Source: an uncultured Azospirillum sp.
Lineage (GTDB): Bacteria; Pseudomonadota; Alphaproteobacteria; Azospirillales; Azospirillaceae
DNA: 15,492 nucleotides
Direction of reading: 5' to 3'
NCBI RefSeq assembly: GCF_946480385.1
Contig: NZ_CAMLJP010000131.1
Location: forward strand, 1 to 15,492
Every line of letters starts with the position of its first letter. Within the stretch, counting starts at the first letter, position 1. Below are positions 1 to 6,397 of the stretch, in pieces. Below the pieces are notes generated by a model. That model did not search any database and was not told where the DNA came from. It saw only the letters and a list, made by a program, of their open reading frames with translations. The translations under genes and the position numbers were made by a program.

Positions 1-308
1 GCGTGCCGACCCCGAACGTGTCGGTCGTCGACTTCAAGTTCACCGCCAAGCGCGCCACCTCGGTCGAGGAGATCACCAAGGCGATCTCCGACGCCGCCAA
101 CGGCCCACTGAAGGGCGTGCTGGAGGCCTACACCGAGGATCTGGTGTCGACCGACTTCAACCACGACCCGCACAGCTCGATCTTCGCGCTGAACGAAACC
201 AAGGTCATCGACGGCAACTTCGTCCGCATCATGACCTGGTACGACAACGAGTGGGGCTTCTCCAACCGCATGAGCGACACCGCCGTCGCCATGGCGAACG
301 CCAAGTAA
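1..308 (+). CDS. gap: Glyceraldehyde-3-phosphate dehydrogenase, C-terminal part (5' truncated by window)
   Basis: Cytosolic glycolytic/gluconeogenic enzyme that converts glyceraldehyde-3-phosphate, NAD(P) and phosphate to 1,3-bisphosphoglycerate. About 101 of the usual 335 or so residues are present. The frame is open to the window edge, and the first two bases finish an upstream codon, so the GTG at 3 is internal, not a start. Visible family signatures are PTPNVSVVDF at the beginning, the segment DFNHDPHSSIFAL, and WYDNEWGFSNRM near the end, where the Asn of NEWGFSNR contacts the nicotinamide in the family. The catalytic Cys lies upstream, outside the window. The gene ends at TAA 306-308 and is followed 21 nt later by a strong hairpin terminator. 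Identification is near certain; coenzyme preference cannot be judged from this part. Confidence 0.96.
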   Translation, partial: VPTPNVSVVDFKFTAKRATSVEEITKAISDAANGPLKGVLEAYTEDLVSTDFNHDPHSSIFALNETKVIDGNFVRIMTWYDNEWGFSNRMSDTAVAMANAK

Positions 309-324
309 GCCTCGCCTACCCAAG

Positions 325-359
325 AAAAAGGCGCCTTCCCAAGGGAAGGCGCCTTTTTT
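325..359. terminator. Bidirectional intrinsic terminator between gap and the chemoreceptor gene
   Basis: An 11-bp perfect GC-rich stem (330-340 with 343-353, tightest loop 341-342) is flanked by five A on the left (325-329) and six T on the right (354-359). It therefore reads as stem plus U-tract on either strand. It lies 21 nt after the gap stop and 22 nt after the convergent receptor stop, so it serves both transcripts. Confidence 0.92.
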
Positions 360-381
360 CTTTTTAAGCGACCGCCGGCTG

Positions 382-2070
382 TCACGCCGCCCGCACCGTC
401 GCCAGGAAGTCGCCGACCTGCGCGTTCAGTCCGGCCGCCTCGCTGGTCAGCTTACCCAGCGCCTCGACCAGTTCGCGGGCGGTGCGGCCGCTCTCGTCCG
501 AGGCTGCGGTGACGCCGGAGATGCTGGACGACACTTCGCCGGTGCCGGACGCCGCCTGCTGGACCGAGCGGGAGATTTCCGCCGTGGCGGCGTTCTGCTG
601 GTCGACCGCGGCGGCGATCGTCGTGGCGATGGTGCTCAGCCGCTCGATCACCGCCGACACCTTCTGGATTTCCGTCACCGCCTGACCGGTCACCGCCTGG
701 ATGCCGCTCATCTGGCCGCCGATCTCGTCGGTGGCCTTGGCGGTCTGGTTGGCCAGCGCCTTCACTTCGCTCGCCACCACGGCGAAGCCCTTGCCCGCCT
801 CGCCGGCCCGCGCCGCCTCAATGGTGGCGTTGAGCGCCAGCAGGTTGGTCTGCCCGGCGATGGAGTTGATCAGCCCGACCACCGTGCCGATCCGGTCCAC
901 CGCCTCGGCGAGGCTGCCGATGCGGCCGGTCGCCTCCTGCGCCATGCCGACCGCCTCGCCGGCGACGCGGCTGGCTTCCGACACCTGCCGGCCGATCTCG
1001 ACGATGGAGCAGGACAGCTGTTCCGACGCGGCGGCGACGGTCTGCACGTTGGCGGCGGTGCCGTCGCTGGCGCTCGCCACGATCCCGGCCAGCTGGCTGG
1101 TCTGCTCGGCGGCGTGCGACATCGCCCGCACCTTCTGCCCCAGCGCGTCGGTGGTGGTGGAGACGGAGCGGATCATGCCGCCCACCGTTCCCTCGAATCG
1201 CGCGGCCAGCCGGTCCATCGCCTGCCGTTTCTCCTCCACCGCCCGGCGGGCGGCTTCGGCCTGCTCGATCTCCAGCCGGCGGCTGGCCTCGGCGTTGACC
1301 CGGAACACCTGGACCGCCCGGCCCATGTCGCCCAGTTCGTCGCCGCTCTCGGTTTCCGGAATGGTGACCGACAGGTTGCCGTCGACGAGCGAGCGCATGA
1401 CGTCGGACAGGCGGTGGATGCGCTGGCTGATCGAGTTGCCGACCAGCGCGATCAATGCCACCACCGGCAGCGCCAGACCGCCGACGATGGCCACCATGGT
1501 CCACAGGCTGCGGGTGAAGCGGGCGTCCAGATCGTCGATGTAGACGCCGGTGCCGATGGCCAGCTGCCACGGCTCGAACATCTTCACGTAGCTGAGCTTG
1601 GGGAAGGGCTGGTCGCCGCCGGCCTTGGGATAGCTGTAGGCGACGAAACCCTCACCCTTGGCCTTGGCGGTGTCGACCATCTCGCGTGTGAAGAAGACGC
1701 CGTTGGCGTCCTTCTGGTCGTGCTGGTCCTTGCCGATCACGTCGGGACGGACGGGATGGATGACGCTGTGGTAGCCGGTATCAAGGACGAAGATGTAGTC
1801 CTTGCCGTTGTAGAACATCGTGTTGATGTTGGCCTTGAACCGCTCGAATGCCTGATCGTGGGTCAGCCGGCCGGCCTTCACCTCAGCCTCGTAGCCGGTC
1901 GCCAGACCATGGGCTGCCTGCACGACGGAGCGCAGGGTTTCCTTCCGATCCTCCAGCGTGCTGCGGTGGTTCAACCACAGCGCGGCGGCGGCAAGCGCGA
2001 CACTGACGGCCCCGGCCAGCGCGACCAGTGTCCACAGCTTCGTTCGCAGAGTCAGTTTCAATCCGCTCAT
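382..2070 (-). CDS. Methyl-accepting chemotaxis protein, single-Cache sensor, HAMP and signalling domain
   Basis: Inner-membrane chemoreceptor (562 aa) that should signal through CheW/CheA. Layout: short cytoplasmic N-terminus, TM1 about 12-33, periplasmic sCache_2-like sensor about 40-185 ([13 protein letters not shown] and the terminal [13 protein letters not shown] are typical), TM2 about 189-212, HAMP about 212-262, then the helical signalling domain. The hairpin tip carries [18 protein letters not shown] (407-424) and [15 protein letters not shown] (427-440), diagnostic of the family. There is no C-terminal CheR-docking pentapeptide; the protein ends DFLATVRAA. The ATG at 2070 has a G-rich Shine-Dalgarno (GGGGGGA) just upstream and sits about 24 nt from the transcript start predicted by the sigma-54 site. 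The sCache_2 fold often binds small organic acids, but the ligand cannot be inferred here. No che genes are nearby, so it is an orphan receptor. Confidence 0.96.
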   Translation of the reverse strand: MSGLKLTLRTKLWTLVALAGAVSVALAAAALWLNHRSTLEDRKETLRSVVQAAHGLATGYEAEVKAGRLTHDQAFERFKANINTMFYNGKDYIFVLDTGYHSVIHPVRPDVIGKDQHDQKDANGVFFTREMVDTAKAKGEGFVAYSYPKAGGDQPFPKLSYVKMFEPWQLAIGTGVYIDDLDARFTRSLWTMVAIVGGLALPVVALIALVGNSISQRIHRLSDVMRSLVDGNLSVTIPETESGDELGDMGRAVQVFRVNAEASRRLEIEQAEAARRAVEEKRQAMDRLAARFEGTVGGMIRSVSTTTDALGQKVRAMSHAAEQTSQLAGIVASASDGTAANVQTVAAASEQLSCSIVEIGRQVSEASRVAGEAVGMAQEATGRIGSLAEAVDRIGTVVGLINSIAGQTNLLALNATIEAARAGEAGKGFAVVASEVKALANQTAKATDEIGGQMSGIQAVTGQAVTEIQKVSAVIERLSTIATTIAAAVDQQNAATAEISRSVQQAASGTGEVSSSISGVTAASDESGRTARELVEALGKLTSEAAGLNAQVGDFLATVRAA

Positions 2071-2073
2071 CAG

Positions 2074-2102
2074 GAAGTCCCCCCCTTTAGATTGGGGACT
2101 TC
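2074..2102. repeat. 9-bp perfect inverted repeat across the receptor leader
   Basis: GAAGTCCCC (2074-2082) and GGGGACTTC (2094-2102) are exact reverse complements separated by 11 nt. The pair brackets the region between the predicted sigma-54 transcript start (about 2094) and the ATG at 2070. The receptor Shine-Dalgarno lies inside the ATG-proximal arm and loop. It could be a protein-binding palindrome, or an RNA hairpin masking the ribosome site if transcription starts further upstream. The sequence is certain; the function is inferred. Confidence 0.55.
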
Positions 2103-2105
2103 ACA

Positions 2106-2120
2106 GCAAGGACGGTGCCA
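2106..2120 (-). promoter_or_regulatory. Sigma-54 (RpoN) -24/-12 promoter for the chemoreceptor gene
   Basis: Read on the minus strand the site is TGGCAC-CGTCC-TTGC followed by T. It matches the RpoN consensus TGGCAC-N5-TTGC(A/T) at every conserved position with exact spacing between the GG and GC elements. It is intergenic and correctly oriented. Transcription would start about 12 nt beyond the GC, near 2094, leaving a leader of about 24 nt. Such a promoter requires an enhancer-binding activator and would tie the receptor to nitrogen, flagellar or other RpoN-dependent control. The activator is not encoded in the window. Confidence 0.75.
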
Positions 2121-2177
2121 ATCGCGAAACAGGACGGAGCCGTTGCTCTGCGATCATTGGGCGAACGCACAATTCAA

Positions 2178-2232
2178 GCGTTTCGCCAAACTGACGCCGC
2201 TTCGCACGCAAGTTGCATCGCGTTTTGCGAAA
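2178..2232 (-). repeat. Two near-identical 13-mers 42 bp apart upstream of the sigma-54 promoter
   Basis: On the minus strand the copies read TTTCGCAAAACGC (2220-2232) and TTTGGCGAAACGC (2178-2190), identical at 11 of 13 positions and offset by exactly 42 bp, about four helical turns. They lie about 60 and 100 bp upstream of the -24 element. That position, phasing and orientation suit an upstream activator site for an RpoN enhancer-binding protein. A further GCGAAAC sits at 2124-2130 in the opposite orientation. No known regulator motif was recognised. The distal copy abuts the hicB stop codon. Confidence 0.4.
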
Positions 2233-2577
2233 TTATCCGGCCTTCACATTGGTCACGCCAGCGGCGCGTCCCAGGCACTCGGCAATCCAGGCCGAAACGC
2301 TCTTGCCCTCACGCGCGGCGCAGTCGGCGACGGCGCGGTGCAGGATCGGGTTGATGCGGATGGCGAGCCGTCCGGAAAAGGGCTGTTCGCCCTCGCCTCC
2401 CATGTCGCAGGACAAATCGAGGTAATCGTCCACCGCCCGTCGGAAAGACTCCCGCAGTTCGTCCACAGACCGGCCGGAAAAGGTTATGCCGTCGTGGGTG
2501 TTGATGACCTCGCCGACAAAGACGCCCGCGTCGTTGTCGAAGTCGATCTGGGCCTTGTAACCCTTGTATTCCATCAT
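2233..2577 (-). CDS. HicB-family antitoxin-like protein, no HicA partner
   Basis: 114 residues. Residues about 3-55 form the HicB N-terminal fold: an initial EYKGYKAQIDFD strand, G-x-F-x-G-E-V, the ITFSGRSVDELRESF block and a VDDYL helix. Residues about 68-105 (SGRLAIRINPILHRAVADCA, then GKSVSAWIAECL) look like the C-terminal ribbon-helix-helix DNA-binding segment. In the family this protein neutralises the HicA mRNA interferase and represses its own operon. No 60-residue HicA-like frame is seen on either side: the gap to the receptor is only 162 nt and carries promoter elements. The start is the first of two adjacent ATGs (2575-2577), with a modest GGGAA upstream. The same frame stays open far upstream, but that extension opposes the next gene and has no HicB similarity. 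Either a solo regulator or a relic of a toxin-antitoxin pair. Confidence 0.85.
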   Translation of the reverse strand: MMEYKGYKAQIDFDNDAGVFVGEVINTHDGITFSGRSVDELRESFRRAVDDYLDLSCDMGGEGEQPFSGRLAIRINPILHRAVADCAAREGKSVSAWIAECLGRAAGVTNVKAG

Positions 2578-2670
2578 CGCGGCATTCCCGGGGGAGGTAT
2601 TCCAATGAAACGGACGCCGGTGCCCCGGCCTGCTGTCCGCTGTGACTGACCATACTCCGGGACCGCGATC

Positions 2671-2686
2671 GCAGGGTTTGACCTGC
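2671..2686. promoter_or_regulatory. Short inverted repeat in the divergent gap between hicB and the next gene
   Basis: GCAGG-GTTTGA-CCTGC, a 5-6-5 dyad in the intergenic stretch (2578-2772) between two divergent genes. It could be an operator, possibly for the ribbon-helix-helix HicB protein, which in the family autoregulates. A dyad of this size can also arise by chance in GC-rich DNA. No convincing -35/-10 pair was seen here on either strand. Confidence 0.2.
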
Positions 2687-2772
2687 CTCAATTCTCTCAA
2701 CCGGCCGAAGACTGGAGCCCCAACGCAGCCGCCGCTAAAGTGTCCGCCCCCGCCCCCGCCCCGGCGCCGCCC

Positions 2773-3246
2773 ATGACTGACCGCCCGCAAATTCCCCCGG
2801 CCCTTCTCCGTCCAATTCTGGTCCGCGGCCTCGCCGACGCACTGGCCGCCGCCACCGCCGCCGAGTCGGCCGGCGCCCTCCTTGCCCTGATGGCGCCGCC
2901 GGCCGGCGGGGCACTGTGGCTGCTCGGCCTGATCGGGCGGGTGCGCCAAGCCCACCCCACGCTCGATGTGACCGCCCTGCTCGACTGCGGCGACCGCGCC
3001 GGCGAGGCGCAGGGGGCGCTGGCGGCCGGGGTGCCGGCCCTGCTGTTCACCGGACGAACGGAAACGGCGGAGCGTCTGGCTGCCATCGCCACGGCCCGTG
3101 GAGCCGTGCTGCTGACCTCCTGCCCGTCGCTGCTCGACCTCGCCGCCGAAAGTCATGGTTCCGACTGGCCGGTCCTGCTGGACGCGCTATGCCGCGACTG
3201 GCTGACGCGGCCCAATGGTTGGGCCGAAAGTCGCGCCGAAGGTTAG
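2773..3246 (+). CDS. Hypothetical protein, Ala/Leu-rich, about 157 residues
   Basis: Not recognised. Soluble-looking protein rich in Ala and Leu, with no signal peptide or clear membrane segment. After a proline-rich start (RPQIPPALLRPILVRG) it seems to alternate helices and strands: a helix about 17-35, a strand-like GALWLLGLIGRV, LDVTALLDCGD, PALLFTGRTETAERLAAIA and GAVLLTSCPSLLDLA. The strand-helix order with LLDCGDRAGEA and LLFTGRTETAE recalls small alpha/beta or TIM-barrel fragments, but no catalytic motif is visible. The ATG at 2773 is preferred because the 11 extra residues from the GTG at 2740 are Ala-Pro low complexity; neither start has a good Shine-Dalgarno. Codon use matches its neighbours, supporting a real gene. 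It lies upstream of the small membrane protein and aldolase genes on the same strand. Confidence 0.65.
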   Translation: MTDRPQIPPALLRPILVRGLADALAAATAAESAGALLALMAPPAGGALWLLGLIGRVRQAHPTLDVTALLDCGDRAGEAQGALAAGVPALLFTGRTETAERLAAIATARGAVLLTSCPSLLDLAAESHGSDWPVLLDALCRDWLTRPNGWAESRAEG

Positions 3247-3265
3247 GTTCGGACTACCGCTTTTT
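3236..3265 (+). terminator. Weak hairpin after the hypothetical gene
   Basis: CCGAA (3236-3240) pairs with TTCGG (3248-3252) across a 7-nt loop, and five T follow at 3261-3265. The stem is short, includes the stop codon in its loop, and the T-run is 8 nt away, so it is at best a weak terminator. Confidence 0.25.
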
Positions 3266-3297
3266 CGCACAGCCTCGCCGCGCAAAGGTGGTGTAAC

Positions 3298-3321
3298 GTC
3301 ACGTAAGGATATTTTTGTGAC
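3298..3321. promoter_or_regulatory. Dyad GTCAC-N14-GTGAC upstream of the small membrane protein gene
   Basis: GTCAC (3298-3302) and GTGAC (3317-3321) flank an AT-richer core (TAAGGATATTTTT) that stands out from its GC-rich surroundings, about 36 nt before the ATG at 3357. It may mark a promoter/operator. No clear -35 box at standard spacing was found, so the assignment is tentative. Confidence 0.25.
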
Positions 3322-3356
3322 ACAGCACTCTCCCTCCGATGCCGGAAGAGACACCC

Positions 3357-3593
3357 ATGAGCATCACCTCCCTGACCACACCGGATCAGACCATCGCGCA
3401 ACCGCACCATCCGGGGCAGGCCGCAAACGGCCGGGCAGCCGACCGGATGGGGAAGAGTCCGGCCCCCCGGCCGGAGAAGATGCGCGGCCTGCGGCTGATC
3501 GCCGTCTGGGTGGGGCTGACGGCCGGGTCCTGGGCGGTGCTGGGCGGGGCCGGATACGGCCTCTACACGGTGGTCAGCTCTCTTCTGCCTTAA
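3357..3593 (+). CDS. Small single-span membrane protein (78 aa)
   Basis: Function unknown. A polar, proline-containing N-terminal half (about 1-45, with basic residues PRPEKMRGLR just before the membrane) is followed by one hydrophobic helix, roughly 46-74 (LIAVWVGLTAGSWAVLGGAG and on), ending VVSSLLP. The positive cluster before the helix favours an N-in, C-out inner-membrane topology. The ATG at 3357 has a good Shine-Dalgarno (GGAAGAG, 6 nt spacing). An in-frame ATG at 3339 would add six residues and place that ribosome site inside the gene, so the later start is preferred. It stands alone between the hypothetical gene and the aldolase promoter. Codon use and the ribosome site support translation. 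Confidence 0.65.
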   Translation: MSITSLTTPDQTIAQPHHPGQAANGRAADRMGKSPAPRPEKMRGLRLIAVWVGLTAGSWAVLGGAGYGLYTVVSSLLP

Positions 3594-3600
3594 CCCCTCC

Positions 3601-3617
3601 GGCGGAGCCCTTCCGCC
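3601..3617 (+). terminator. Possible short hairpin after the small membrane protein gene
   Basis: GGCGGA (3601-3606) pairs with TCCGCC (3612-3617) across 5 nt, 8 nt after the stop codon. No T-run follows, so any termination would be weak or factor-assisted. Confidence 0.25.
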
Positions 3618-3692
3618 CGGACGCGCGTCCCCCTGTCGCAGGCCCTAGGCCGTTCAGGCGTGGCAAATGGCCGCTTTATGCCCCTCCCGCCG

Positions 3693-3721
3693 TTGCAAAG
3701 CGGGCCAATCCGGGCTAAGAC
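3693..3721 (+). promoter_or_regulatory. Candidate housekeeping promoter for fba-thiE
   Basis: TTGCAA (3693-3698), a 17-nt spacer, then TAAGAC (3716-3721). The -35 half is a fair match and the -10 half is poor, as is common in high-GC alphaproteobacteria. It would give a leader of about 30 nt before the ATG at 3760. Confidence 0.4.
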
Positions 3722-3759
3722 GGCGCCATTTCCAAGAATGCCCCAGGGGAAGAGCCACA

Positions 3760-4689
3760 ATGAAGCTCACGCGCCGCGTCAAAGACATTCTCGCCAACTA
3801 CGAGAGCGACAATCCCGGCACCAAGGCGAACCTCGCCCGCATCCTGATGGAAGGCAAGCTCGGCGGCACCGGCAAGCTGGTGATCCTGCCGGTCGACCAG
3901 GGCTTCGAGCATGGTCCGGCCCGCAGCTTCGGCCCGAACGAGCCGGGCTATGACCCGCACTACCACTACCAGCTGGCCATCGACGCGGGCTGCAACGCCT
4001 ACGCCGCTCCCCTGGGCTCGCTGGAAGCCGGCGCCGGCACCTTCGCCGGGTCGATCCCGCTGATCCTGAAGATGAACAGCGCCAACTCGCTGTCCACCCA
4101 GAAGGAAGCCGCCGACCAGGCCGTCACCGCCTCGGTCCAGGACGCGCTGCGCATCGGCGCATCGGCCATCGGCTTCACCATCTATCCCGGCTCCGACGCC
4201 ATGTACTCCCAGTACGAGGAGTTCCGCGAGCTGTCGAAGGAGGCCAAGTCCTACGGCCTCGCCACCGTGCTCTGGTCCTACCCGCGCGGCGGCGCCGTCA
4301 CCAAGGACGGCGAGCTGGCCATCGACGTGATCGGCTACGCCGCCCACATGGCCGCTCTGCTGGGCGCCCACATCATCAAGGTGAAGCTGCCGTCGGCCCA
4401 TCTGGAGCAGGCGGAAGCCAAGAAGGTCTACGAGTCGAAGCAGATCGCCATCGGCACCCAGGCCGAACGCGTGAAGCACATCATGCAGTGCGCCTTCAAC
4501 GGCCGCCGCATCGTGGTCTTCTCCGGCGGCGCCACCAAGGGCGAGGACGCGGTGTTCGAGGACGCCCGCGCCATCCGTGACGGCGGCGGCAACGGCTCGA
4601 TCATCGGCCGCAACGCCTTCCAGCGCCCGCGCGAGGATGCCCTCAAGCTGCTCGACCGGATCATGAAGATCTACCAGGGCCGGGAGTAA
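3760..4689 (+). CDS. fbaB: Class I fructose-bisphosphate aldolase (DhnA/FbaB type)
   Basis: Cytosolic Schiff-base aldolase (309 aa) that interconverts fructose-1,6-bisphosphate with dihydroxyacetone phosphate and glyceraldehyde-3-phosphate. It belongs to the DeoC/LacD-related bacterial/archaeal class I family, not the zinc-dependent class II enzymes. Signatures: LVILPVDQGFEHGPARSFG near residue 40, GFTIYPGSD about 140, the strand HIIKVKLPSAH with Lys207 and Lys209 (one is the expected Schiff-base lysine), and the phosphate-binding loops VVFSGGATKGED and GSIIGRNAFQR near the C-terminus. The ATG at 3760 has AGGGGA 9 nt upstream; the frame is open further back but without a ribosome site. It is followed 3 nt later by thiE, so the two are probably co-transcribed. 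The gap gene lies about 3.4 kb upstream. Confidence is high for family, slightly lower for the symbol. Confidence 0.95.
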   Translation: MKLTRRVKDILANYESDNPGTKANLARILMEGKLGGTGKLVILPVDQGFEHGPARSFGPNEPGYDPHYHYQLAIDAGCNAYAAPLGSLEAGAGTFAGSIPLILKMNSANSLSTQKEAADQAVTASVQDALRIGASAIGFTIYPGSDAMYSQYEEFRELSKEAKSYGLATVLWSYPRGGAVTKDGELAIDVIGYAAHMAALLGAHIIKVKLPSAHLEQAEAKKVYESKQIAIGTQAERVKHIMQCAFNGRRIVVFSGGATKGEDAVFEDARAIRDGGGNGSIIGRNAFQRPREDALKLLDRIMKIYQGRE

Positions 4690-4692
4690 CAC

Positions 4693-5358
4693 TTGGCCAA
4701 GGGAAAGCCGACGCAGGCGGAACCTGCCGCCTGCCGACTGTACCTCGTGACGCCGCCGGCCCTGGAGCCGGTGGCGTTCGCGCCGCTTCTGGCGGAGGCG
4801 CTGGATGCGGGCGACGTCGCCTGCGTGCAGCTCCGCCTCAAGGACTGCTCCGAGGACGACATCCGCCGCGCCTGCGACGTCCTGCGCCCCATCGCGCAGG
4901 AGCGTGAAGTCGCCTTCATCCTCAATGACCATCCCCGCCTCGCGCGGGAAGCCGGCTGCGACGGCGTTCATGTCGGCCAGACCGACACGCCCTATCGCAA
5001 CGCCCGCAAGATCGTCGGCAACGACGCCATCGTCGGCGTCACCTGCCACGACAGCCGCCATCTCGCCATGATCGCCGGCGAGGAGGGGGCCGATTACGTC
5101 GCCTTCGGCGCCTTCTTCCCCACCAGCACCAAGACGGCCGAATACAAGGCCGAGCCGGAACTGCTGAGCTGGTGGTCGGAGCTGATGGAGGTCCCCTGCG
5201 TCGCCATCGGCGGCATCACCGCCGAGAATTGCGCGCCGCTGGTCACCGCGGGCGCCGATTTCCTGGCCGTGGTCAACGCCGTCTGGGGCCATCCCCAGGG
5301 TCCGGGCGCCGGTGTCCGGGCGCTGAACGCCGCCATCGAGGCCGCACTCGCCGGCTGA
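4693..5358 (+). CDS. thiE: Thiamine-phosphate synthase, TTG start
   Basis: Cytosolic TIM-barrel enzyme (221 aa) that joins HMP-pyrophosphate and thiazole phosphate to give thiamine monophosphate. Visible motifs: YLVTPP first strand, CVQLRLKD (diphosphate site), [10 protein letters not shown] (metal-binding Asp region), [17 protein letters not shown], the loop [14 protein letters not shown], and VAIGGIT plus a late [12 protein letters not shown] phosphate-binding segment. Length is normal. No ATG is available before the conserved core. TTG at 4693 is supported by GGGAG (4682-4686), which lies inside the last codons of fba and is 6 nt from the start. This implies translational coupling to fba and modest expression. 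No TPP riboswitch is seen ahead of the pair, and no other thi gene is in the window. The next gene starts 31 nt downstream. Confidence 0.93.
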   Translation: MAKGKPTQAEPAACRLYLVTPPALEPVAFAPLLAEALDAGDVACVQLRLKDCSEDDIRRACDVLRPIAQEREVAFILNDHPRLAREAGCDGVHVGQTDTPYRNARKIVGNDAIVGVTCHDSRHLAMIAGEEGADYVAFGAFFPTSTKTAEYKAEPELLSWWSELMEVPCVAIGGITAENCAPLVTAGADFLAVVNAVWGHPQGPGAGVRALNAAIEAALAG

Positions 5359-5389
5359 GCCGGCCGATTACCTGGACGTCCCCAAAATC

Positions 5390-6196
5390 ATGGACCTTCT
5401 GACGCCCGAGTCGCTGGGCATCCTGTTCGCCGTCGGCCTGCTGGCCGGCTTCGTCGATTCGATCGCCGGCGGCGGCGGTCTGCTGACCATTCCCGCCCTG
5501 CTGGCCGCGGGCATGTCCCCGGCCGAGGCGCTGGCCACCAACAAGCTGCAATCCAGCTTCGGCTCGCTGTCCGCCACCATCAAGTTCGTCCGCCGCGGCG
5601 AGGTCCATCCCGGCGCCATGCGCACGATGATCCTCTGCACCTTCATCGGCGCCGCCATCGGCGCCACCCTGGTGCAGATGCTGGACGCGGGGTTCCTGCG
5701 CGACGTCATCCCGATCCTGCTGATCGGCATCGCCATCTATCTGCTGCTGTCGCCCAAGGCCGGCGATGTCGACGCCCACCAGCGCATCGGCGAGCATGCC
5801 TTCGCGCTCAGCATCGGCACCGGCGTCGGCTTCTACGACGGCTTTTTCGGGCCGGGCACCGGCACCTTCTTCGCCATCGCCTTCGTCTCTCTGCTGGGCC
5901 ACAACCTGCGCAAGGCGACCGCCCATACCAAAGTGCTGAACCTGACCAGCAACGTGGCCTCGCTGCTGTTCTTCATCGTCGGCGGCCATGTGTTGTGGAC
6001 GGTCGGGCTGCTGATGGGGGTCGGGCAGTATATCGGCGCCCAGGCCGGCGCCCACATGGTGATCCGCAACGGCGCCCGAGTCGTCCGTCCGATGCTGGTC
6101 GTCGCCTCCATCGTCATCACCGCCAAGCTGGTGTGGACCGACGAGCACAACATCCTGCGCGAGCTTTTCACCACAGCAGCCGCCTGGATCGCCTGA
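5390..6196 (+). CDS. TSUP (TauE/SafE, YfcA-like) family membrane transporter
   Basis: Inner-membrane protein of 268 residues with seven or eight hydrophobic segments and the two-fold internal repeat typical of the family. The first half has GFVDSIAGGGGLLTIPALL then ALATNKLQSSFGS. The second half has GFYDGFFGPGTGTFFAIAF then KATAHTKVLNLTSNVASL. The paired glycine-rich loops and the TNKLQ/HTKVLN helices are the TSUP hallmark. Characterised members export or import sulfite, sulfonates or related organic anions, but the substrate of YfcA-type proteins is mostly unknown and the neighbours (thiE, fba) do not settle it. The ATG at 5390 has no convincing Shine-Dalgarno; it lies 31 nt after thiE and may be read from the same transcript. 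A hairpin follows directly. Confidence 0.92.
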   Translation: MDLLTPESLGILFAVGLLAGFVDSIAGGGGLLTIPALLAAGMSPAEALATNKLQSSFGSLSATIKFVRRGEVHPGAMRTMILCTFIGAAIGATLVQMLDAGFLRDVIPILLIGIAIYLLLSPKAGDVDAHQRIGEHAFALSIGTGVGFYDGFFGPGTGTFFAIAFVSLLGHNLRKATAHTKVLNLTSNVASLLFFIVGGHVLWTVGLLMGVGQYIGAQAGAHMVIRNGARVVRPMLVVASIVITAKLVWTDEHNILRELFTTAAAWIA

Positions 6197-6234
6197 CGGC
6201 GCCGGACCACACAGTCGGCCACCGCGCCGTTTTT
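6196..6234 (+). terminator. Terminator overlapping the transporter stop codon
   Basis: ACGGCGC (6196-6202) pairs perfectly with GCGCCGT (6224-6230), followed by T through 6234. The loop is long (21 nt) and may contain minor pairing. It probably ends the fba-thiE-transporter transcript. Confidence 0.6.
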
Positions 6235-6397
6235 CCACTGAATTTCCTGGATAATTTTATCTCGTGACAGCGACACGGGCGTAAGCGCGGCTACCTCTGG
6301 TGGCCGCGCCGCACCCCTTTCTCCCTTTTCCGACTTCCGGAACCGATGCAGGCCCGCAACACTGCTTGCACAGCCAACAAGAAGTGGTGGGCAGATC

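Noticed and set aside
1114..2649. 511-residue + strand frame opposite the chemoreceptor and hicB genes
   Set aside because: Crosses two genes and their intergenic promoter with shadow-like composition.
2578..3156. Extending hicB upstream in the same frame to about 307 residues
   Set aside because: The extra part is Gly/Arg low complexity opposite the 2773-3246 gene; HicB similarity starts exactly at the ATG pair at 2572-2577.
4690..4695. Possible frameshift at the start of thiE because no ATG is present
   Set aside because: A TTG with a well-placed GGGAG and a complete, in-frame ThiE domain explains it without an error.
3715..5292. 525-residue minus-strand frame opposite fba and thiE
   Set aside because: Antisense shadow rich in Gly/Ala/Asp/Val; the + strand carries two unmistakable enzymes.
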